Of a stretch of DNA of 64,000 nucleotides, positions 57,830 through 64,000 are shown piece after piece. Position 1 is the stretch's first letter. Each line of letters begins with the position of its first letter. Source of the DNA: Schistosoma haematobium (Eukaryota > Platyhelminthes > Trematoda > Strigeidida > Schistosomatidae); contig NC_067200.1 in the NCBI RefSeq assembly GCF_000699445.3, positions 1,707,450 through 1,771,449 on the forward strand, written 5' to 3'. The translations under genes were made by a program, and so were the position numbers. The notes below the pieces were generated by a model, which was given only the letters and a program-made list of their open reading frames with translations, was not told the origin of the DNA and ran no database searches.

Positions 57830-59120
57830 ATGTATGTTAAACATTTAGAATCCAAAGAGAACAGAGTAAGATGGTGGAGAAGATTTGTCAAAAGAACCAT
57901 TAATAAATATAGAAGAACACCTACTCCGAAAGGGATTAAACTACAATACAAGCGACGCCTCCAAACTGGAATTCTTCGCAACACTATAGTCATCATTCAA
58001 AACTTCAGGAATCAGTGAAGAAATACAGCAAGAAATAAGACAAACTATAGTGCCGATAACTCAACAGATAAAGGAAAACAACCAACTGACCCCACAAGAA
58101 CTAAAAGCTTTGAAGGAATTCAGAACTAGAAAGGATATTGTCATAGTTCTAGCGGACAAAGGACGCACTACAGTAATTATGGACAAAGAAGTATACGTCA
58201 AAAAAGCCGAGGAACTACTTGAAGATAAGATGGGTATAAATCCCGTTAAAAAAATTAGACAACCGAATCTCAAAGACTTTAAACAAGCTAGTCAAAGCAG
58301 GAGAAATAACAAAACAAGACCAATGGAGAATGAAATCCAATTAAGCAGTACTACCTCGATTCTACGGCAGACCAAAAATACACAAACCAAACATACCACT
58401 ACGTTCAATTGTAGCACTCCTCGGAACACCAACATACAATTTGTCAAAAGAAATTTCACGAATACTGAAACACTTAGTTGGTTCATCCAACCGCTCCATC
58501 AAATCTCCCACACAATTCCTGGACCAGATTAAGGACATTCAAATCAACAACAGCGAACTGATGATATCCTTCGATGTAACAGCGTTATTCACCTCAATTA
58601 AACCAAGGTTAGCAAAAGAAACCCTATCCCTGCTCCTCATCAACGACACAAATCTCACTAAGTACACGAAGCTTCAAATTCAAAGTCTACTAGAACTCAT
58701 CGATTAATGCTTAACAAACGAAAGGGACACCAATGTGATCACTAATATCAGGACTGATCGCAGAAGCAGTGATACAAAGACTAGAAGCCGCGATATTACC
58801 AGTGATCAAGCCAAAAATTTGGATTCGCTATGTAGACGACACCTTCGTCATCGTCAAAAAAAATGAGCTGGAAAATTATGCACAAATATAGGAACAAAAA
58901 TCAAACCAATGAGAGACACAACCAAAACAAAGGAGTAAACAATGACAAATTTAAGGTCAGTAAGAACCAATCAACATCAAGGTGCACAGAACAAGCTGTG
59001 GAACACATATGGAGAAACTCGAACACTTCACTTCTATCTGAAGCTTGTGCTGATGATGTCGTTCAGAAGAACGATGAAAGCTCCACGACCAAACCATCCA
59101 GCTTAGAGAACAAAGTTCCA
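57830..59120 (+). mobile_element. Penelope-like element, N-terminal region, RT pieces and 3' end
   Basis: Readable parts: NRVRWWRRFVKRTINKYRRT (57850-57910), LTPQELKALKEFRTRKDIVI then VLADKGRTTVIMDKEVYVKK, SNRSIKSPTQFLDQIKDIQI, ELMISFDVTALFTSIKPRL (RT motif A), WIRYVDDTFVIVKKNELE (catalytic YVDD, 58822-58873). Between motif A and YVDD, and after it, large deletions occurred; the endonuclease is absent. The 3' terminus with hammerhead follows at 59020-59120. Confidence 0.85.
59045..59088 (+). ncRNA. Penelope-type hammerhead ribozyme motif
   Basis: TTGTG, CTGATGA (59050-59056), stem II GTCGTTC-AGAA-GAACGAT, GAAA, minimal A-GC-U stem III, C, CACGA. Stem I has five pairs with one G-U. Same architecture as 17316-17359, found here directly downstream of Penelope coding sequence. 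Confidence 0.8.
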
Positions 59121-59281
59121 TCAAAAATAGAGTAAGTTGAAATGAGAAGTTTTTGTATTGAAATGAAAACAGATCAAATATGTTGAAGTTAAGTTGAGAA
59201 TTTTTAGTTCAAATGGGTAATTTTATTCATATTGTATTCTGTAAAGTGAATCATACAAAGATCATCAGTCTTAGTTAATAT

Positions 59282-59465
59282 CGTTGGACATCGAATCACT
59301 TACTAATCAAGAAGTTCAAAGTTTGTACATAAGACTAAATGTCCTGAGTTCGAATCCCGTCTACGAGATTATGAATGTGTGTTATTGGTTAGTCTCATAT
59401 TAGAATAAAATGGTCTTATAGTACTTTCAAAGTTTTTTGATAATAATCTAGCTTGAATGAACTCA
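59282..59465 (+). repeat. SINE-H, old degenerate plus copy
   Basis: CGTTGGACATCGAATCAC, GTCCTGAGTTCGAATCCCG (B box), then a decayed hammerhead (ATTAGAATAAAATGGTCT) and TAATCTAGCTTGAATGAAC. Confidence 0.6.
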
Positions 59466-59481
59466 TAAATAGAAGATAACT

Positions 59482-59760
59482 TACACATTGTTCGGACGTT
59501 CCATGTACCTATAAAAATTGTTGCTCTGGTTGTTAGAAGGGATATCGGCCTCGTGGCTTTCGAAGAAACTCGGCTTTCACCATCAGGCGTCATAGTCCTT
59601 CTAAATGAAGACCTTCTAACTCCCAGGGCAGAGTTTAAATGGTTTGAATTATTTTTTCTGCTTAGCGTTTTTTTTTGTTCCGAGTCGCTAACCCCCATGC
59701 CCAACCCTCTTCCTTTACCCGAGCTTGGGATCGGCAGTAACTCTAGAAGAGCTACATGCG
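59482..59760 (-). mobile_element. Non-LTR element 5' fragment with start of APE endonuclease
   Basis: The minus frame reads RRTMTPDGESRVSSKATRPI then ATIFIGTWNVRTM, the first strand of an APE-type endonuclease (GTWNVRTM is the usual opening). It stops immediately after RTM, joining SINE-H-like sequence. A 5' end is unusual for these normally 5'-truncated elements. Confidence 0.7.
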
Positions 59761-60063
59761 AAGTTAAACAGAAGATAAGTGATAAATGAATTGTATATTC
59801 ACTTATTCTTTGAAATAAACCAAATTCTAACCTTCTAAAAGAACATCTTCAAGGATCAAATCAACAGTCCATCATAAACATAATCAAATTGTATAAGGAA
59901 TACTGTATATCATTGATTATTGTCATCAATTACATAATACATAGATAAATCATTCAGTAATATGCACATAATAGTAATATTGTATAAAGTAATTAAAGGG
60001 TAAATAAGATAACTATGGTTATATATATATATAATGTAATATACAACACAATTGAGTTGTTTG

Positions 60064-60270
60064 TTATTTACTTTGATTCAATTGATTAACAGGTTGAGAT
60101 GGATTAGGGTTCGAATTTGTATTCATAGGAGTATTAGTAGTGTTATTAGTAGTAGTAGTAGTAGTAGTAGTGTTATTAGTAGTATTGATATCTGGATGTT
60201 TACAAAGTAATTCAGTGATTGCAACCATACTACCAAATATATAAGCTCCAAAATTAGCTGATGTAAATAT
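60064..60270 (-). CDS. Membrane protein terminal exon
   Basis: Acceptor TATATAG just above 60270; 68 codons then TAA at 60064-60066. IFTSANFGAYIFGSMVAITE is hydrophobic; a run of eight Thr codons is encoded by a TAG/TAC-type repeat at 60131-60185. Confidence 0.65.
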   Translation of the reverse strand: MFTSANFGAYIFGSMVAITELLCKHPDINTTNNTTTTTTTTNNTTNTPMNTNSNPNPSQPVNQLNQSK

Positions 60271-62906
60271 CTATATAAATGAATGAAATTATGATTAGAA
60301 AACAATCAGATGAGTCATTGAAATATACTACTTATATAGAGTTAAGTGAACAAGGGTATATTTTGTAAGCAATGATGGATAATGGCTAGCAGTGAAATCC
60401 ATGACGCGCGTTTCGTTCTATTTGGGACTCGTCAGCTGGATGTATCTGCATCTCAGAGTTGTGACTCGAACCCAGTACCATTCGCTTCAAACACCATCGC
60501 GTTATCCACTCAGCTACTGAGTCCTGATAGCCACTTGCTTGTGCAATGGGGTGAATTTTAATTCACGCACAGTATGCACATATGCCAATAACAGACTGAT
60601 CAATTGCAGTCTTAAACCTCAATGGGAAGATACAAGCCAAACAACACCAAGTGTAGGGGTTTTTTTTCTTCCCTAGAACTCATTGATTAAACTTATCAAA
60701 AAGTCAACAAAAGTATATTCCATTCAAATGTCTTGCAAGAAAAAACTGATAGTCTATGTGTTATACACTAATTGGATGATAAAATCATTTAGCATTGTTT
60801 CAGAATTTTCTAGAGGTCAGTATTATTGTCAATAATTTTACTTCGTATTATTTTTTTCTTTATTGTTTGAGGATCTAGAACTTACGCCGGTTACTCTTTG
60901 TGGAAGAGCATAGGCCACTCGTTCTAGTTGTTATTCATCCTTTTCATATCTGATTCTATTTCCTGACGTAACGTGTTATTTGGCTTTCCTCTTTCCCGCT
61001 TCCCATCAGGATTTCAAGTTAGGGCTTGCCTCATGATGCAGTTTGATGATTTGCGTAATCTATGTCCTATCCATTTCTATTGTCTTTTCCTAATTTCCTC
61101 TTCAGCTGGAAGTTGGTTTGTTCTCTCTCAAAGAAGGCTGTTGCCAATGGTATCCGACCAATAGATGTTGAGTATTTATAAATACTTGTACCTTCTTGAT
61201 GATGGTTGTTGTAGTTCTCCAGGTTTCAGCTCCGTACAGTAGAACTGTCTTGACGTTCGTATTGGAAATTGTGACTTTGATATTGGTTGAAAGTTGTTTT
61301 GAGTTCCATATGTTCTTCAATTGTAAGGATGATCTAGAAAGCGGCTTGAAATTCAGTGCCAAACAACTGAGTAAATAGTAGATATCAATTATCTTCAAGA
61401 AGTTCATTAGATGTATCATGACGTACCTTTTATAATCCATGGTACTTATCAGTAAGCTAATTTTAGATGTGAGAAAAAAAAGTGTTCCAAACTTGATAAA
61501 AGATTAATTCAGCATAGAATTTAATGATTCATGTTTGATCAGACATTATTCAATGACTGTTAGATTCGATGGTTCTTTGAACTCTCTAACGTCTCTTTTT
61601 AACTTGAATTTTTAACGTGGGAGCCGTTAAACAATAATTTAATTGTAAACATTGTGTGATGAGATACTGGGATGATATTGCTATCAAATGCCCAAATGGT
61701 ACGACGAGAGTGGAAAGATTCCACTCTCCTTCTCGAAAAACTCTTGTAGTATCGGTTATTATGTTAAGCCCATATACCGTAATCTAGCTTTCGTACAGGC
61801 CAATATATTCATTGTACTTGAGTTACGTTTCGATCTTGTCAATTATCCACTTATCCAAACTTGACTGTTTTTATATGAGCGTATCTATGTATACAAATCT
61901 GATCCTATTCATCACATGTCTGTAAATGATTTTTGTGGGACTATAAATATTGATTAGCGCTTGGTGAAATGGATTTGCCTTATTGGACTTATTCAATGCG
62001 CGTAATTTCGATTCGCTCTCATCTCTAGGGTTCATTCTCTGATTGCCTGTTCAAAACAATAAGTGCATGAAATATACATATTCGAAATCCATTTTCGTAT
62101 TTAGCTTATTTAATCCCGTTATTCACTAACGCGATCTAAGCCGATCAAGATATACGAAAGTAGTCAGAACATATATTTCGACAGCAAACATTCACACGAC
62201 CTAACTGGAGTCAGATCTCGAGCCATTAAACTCTCACATGGCTACAGCCACTGCCAGGAAAGTTCACTGGTTGAAATCATAAGTCAACTGAATCCAGACC
62301 ACCATGAAAAACCTGGAAGCAGTGGACGGCGGTTCCGTTCGAGTATGGGAGTCCCCAGCAGTGCGCATCCACGGTCTTGCACCCCGCGAGATTTGAATCC
62401 AGGAAATATCAGTTTCGCGTCAGGCACTTAACCACCAGATCACTGAGCCAACCGGCATCCAACGGTGTAAATGTCTAATTTCAATCCATCCACGAAGTTG
62501 CGCCACCGTACACCAATGTCTTCAGTGAGTTCCTATCTCACAATAGACCTGGTTGAACTCCACTGGTAACGACTTCTCACTAGAACTCCAGGCGTATCTC
62601 TCTTGAAGTCAGTCACTAGTGAGCATATGTTGATTAATATCCGAAGGGGTTTTGTGGAGATTTTTTAGAAATTTCATTGATTGAAATCATTATTATTATT
62701 ATTATTACTACTACTACCGATTATGATTGTAATCAATTCTTATCTCTCATAATACTAATGATATAATCATAACATTTAATCATAATTAAATAGACACTAC
62801 TTACTGTAATTGGTCCAATAAAATATTGTAAATAATCTATTTGATTAAATGTTACACCAATTGAGATACAATAAAGTAATGTGACAATCAACTGATAAAT
62901 AGTTTC
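60064..62906 (-). CDS. Multi-pass membrane protein of unknown family, C-terminal two exons (partial)
   Basis: Exons 62805-62906 and 60064-60270 join in phase 0 to give 102 residues: ETIYQLIVTLLYCISIGVTF NQIDYLQYFIGPIT | IFTSANFGAYIFGSMVAITE LL..., then a Thr/Asn-rich tail ending VNQLNQSK. Two hydrophobic segments (about 5-20 and 35-56) suggest transmembrane helices followed by a hydrophilic cytoplasmic or luminal tail. Earlier exons must lie above 62906, perhaps outside the window; a possible short exon ending CTC|GTGAGT near 63296 is unproven. A MARVEL- or tetraspan-like protein is conceivable, but I cannot name the family. The 2.5-kb intron holds S-alpha-like, RTE-like and SINE-H copies. 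Confidence 0.6.
60388..60660 (-). repeat. S-alpha-like repeat, well preserved, with hammerhead
   Basis: Minus strand: GCAAGTGGCTATCAGGACTC, AGTAGCTGAGTGGATAACGC (A box), GGTACTGGGTTCGAGTCAC (B box), ACTCTGAGATGCAGATACAT, then the hammerhead 60442-60395. The CTTCCCATTGAGG segment at 60620-60630 is shared with the inverted-repeat arms at 14831-15145. Confidence 0.8.
60395..60442 (-). ncRNA. Hammerhead ribozyme motif in S-alpha-like repeat
   Basis: ATCCAG, CTGACGA, GTCC-CAAATA-GAAC (one stem II mismatch), GAAA, CGCGCGTC, ATGGAT. Core fully conserved; one mismatch next to the cleavage site in stem I. Confidence 0.75.
60888..61345 (-). mobile_element. RTE-like family 2 fragment (minus)
   Basis: Minus reading: [49 protein letters not shown], then, after a deletion, NQLPAEEEI-like and RKRRQ segments to near 60900. 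In the intron of the membrane-protein gene. Confidence 0.8.
61690..62275. other. Intron sequence with a repeat X 5' fragment
   Basis: GTACGACGAGAGTGGAAAG ... CCACTCTCCTTCTCG (61699-61737) matches the 5' edge of repeat X. The rest (61760-62240), with TATA-like ACTATAAATATTG near 61950, looks like another dispersed element but was not identified. Confidence 0.35.
62276..62485 (-). repeat. SINE-H, full-length minus copy
   Basis: Minus: AATTAGACATTTACACCGTTGG, TTGGCTCAGTGATCTGGTGG (A box), TGGATTCAAATCTCGC (B box), GCGCACTG, core CTGGGGA (A lost), GGAACCGCCGTCCACTGC, 3' end to GGTGGTCTGGATTC. Confidence 0.75.
62805..62906 (-). CDS. Membrane protein penultimate exon
   Basis: Acceptor TTTTAATAACCAAG just above 62906, donor GTAAGT at 62804-62799; 34 codons in phase 0, ETIYQLIVTLLYCISIGVTF and NQIDYLQYFIGPIT. 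The open frame continues upstream only through T-rich intron sequence. Confidence 0.6.
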
Positions 62907-63042
62907 CTTGGTTATTAAAACAACAAAAAAAAGAAAAGAAAAGAAAACGAAGAAAAAATTAAATAAAAAGGAATAGATATATATATATCTATATAGGAAA
63001 TTAACAATTAAAATGAATTCATTCATTATCATAAACATCACA

Positions 63043-63290
63043 AATACACACACACACACAAAGAGACACTCACGCACAGACATACAAACAAATGCACAAA
63101 CACAAACAGAGACACTCGCACACACAAACACGCAGAAACACTTGCACATACACTAACACACAGACATACAAACACACAAACACAAACAGAGACACTCGCA
63201 CACACACACACACTAACACACAGACATACAAACACACAAACACAAATAGAGACACTCGCGCGCACGTGCACGCACACACACACACACTTG
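63043..63290. repeat. CA-rich minisatellite
   Basis: Units of about 60 bases (ACACACAGACATACAAACAC, AAACAGAGACACTCGC, CA run) repeat at least twice between 63120 and 63265, inside a longer CA-rich tract. It generates shadow open frames on both strands. Confidence 0.85.
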
Positions 63291-63737
63291 TATACTCACG
63301 AGATAAATCATTGAATTTATGAATATTTAAAATGATGATAAACCGCCAAAAGTAAATAAATAAATAAATAAATAACAATTAAATAAACAATGAAAACATT
63401 GAAATGGTTGTTAAGTTGACAATTCAAGATAAAAAATTGAATTCATTTAATGAATTCATTGAAACTATATGATCTATGATCTATGGTGTAAGAAACATTC
63501 AAAAAGGCTCTAATTCTTACAAAGAACGACTAACAACTGAAACCCCACACATGTATGAGCTAATTCAAATAGTATTAATAGGAGAGATGAAATACAATTA
63601 ACTGTTCTATGGCAACTAATAATTAATAAGTAAACTTGAATTCCTCATTCCATTTGATCTATCTATATCATATTAACTAATCAATAGATAATACATTCAA
63701 CAGTTTCAAATCAGTTGGCTTATCTGAATATCACTTG
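63291..63737. other. Probable intron, no element recognised
   Basis: AT-rich with an AATA run at 63350-63375. No exon supported. Confidence 0.35.
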
Positions 63738-63850
63738 TTGAAGCTAGAACACCATGGTAAACCTGGAAGCACTGGACAGCCGTCCCACGATCCGTACCCC
63801 GCTGGATTCGAACCCAGGACTTATCAGTCTCACGCCAGACGCTTAATCTG
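63738..63850 (-). repeat. SINE-H, minus copy with hammerhead core deleted
   Basis: B box GGGTTCGAATCC and stem I 3' half CAGTGCTTCCAGG are present; about 45 bases containing CTGANGA and most of stem II are missing between them. Confidence 0.65.
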
Positions 63851-64000
63851 AATATGTTAAACAATTTGACTGGAACATTAAAAGAACACAATCTTTCAAT
63901 TACAAATATATTCCTCTCTTTGAATTCAGTCTTTTATCTTGTTTACTTATCTTCATTTAATGCATGTTGTGGCATTTTTAATTCATTTCATATATATAAA

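Noticed and set aside
62907..63149. Upstream in-frame extension of the membrane protein (Phe/Tyr-rich)
   Set aside because: Encoded by T-rich and CA-repeat tracts; the CAAG acceptor at 62907 is a better explanation.
63043..63290. CRISPR-like spaced repeats
   Set aside because: Irregular CA-rich minisatellite in a eukaryotic genome; no conserved repeat with unique spacers.
63038..63378. Cys/Val-rich and His/Thr-rich ORFs on both strands
   Set aside because: Minisatellite translation in several frames.

Overview
The window is flatworm nuclear DNA, almost certainly from a schistosome blood fluke (Schistosoma). The evidence is AT-rich sequence, an intron-rich Axin gene, and a repeat community typical of schistosomes: S-alpha-type short repeats with hammerhead ribozymes, RTE-like and CR1-like non-LTR retrotransposons, Penelope-like elements, LTR fragments and a Merlin-type DNA transposon. 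Nothing looks bacterial, and most open frames are retroelement relics or shadows.

Main gene: Axin, the Wnt/beta-catenin destruction-complex scaffold, lies on the minus strand from 31787 down to 4618. I assembled seven coding exons by eye. All have GT/AG borders and all junction phases agree, giving 1294 codons plus stop. The order is RGS domain (exon 1), the conserved PTLDEDRE patch (exon 1), a Ser-rich NPYH...[11 protein letters not shown]...TDSS patch (exon 2), the GSK3-binding helix (end of exon 3), the beta-catenin-binding helix (start of exon 5) and the DIX domain (exons 6-7). Introns of 1.3-8.2 kb hold most of the repeats between 6.9 and 30 kb. A phase-compatible candidate upstream exon lies at 40985-41165.

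Second gene: the last two coding exons (62805-62906 and 60064-60270, minus strand) of a multi-pass membrane protein of unrecognised family. Its 5' part is not visible here.

Layout: 1-1.1 kb is a retrotransposon 3' end. 2.2-4.6 kb holds a foldback short repeat and microsatellites. 4.6-31.8 kb is Axin. 33-46 kb is intergenic, with a CR1-like fragment, a solo LTR holding a nested Penelope end, gene-like debris, and an LTR-gag-protease-LTR deletion derivative. 46-60 kb is a nest of short repeats, an LTR copy, a Merlin-type element, RTE-like and Penelope copies. 60-64 kb is the 3' end of the membrane-protein gene.

Most notable pattern: hammerhead ribozyme folds occur in three element classes here: S-alpha-like repeats, Penelope ends, and a second, very abundant tRNA-derived short repeat (called SINE-H below, about 18 copies). 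SINE-H copies also often sit as head-to-head foldbacks. Several nested insertions have target-site duplications that can be read directly.
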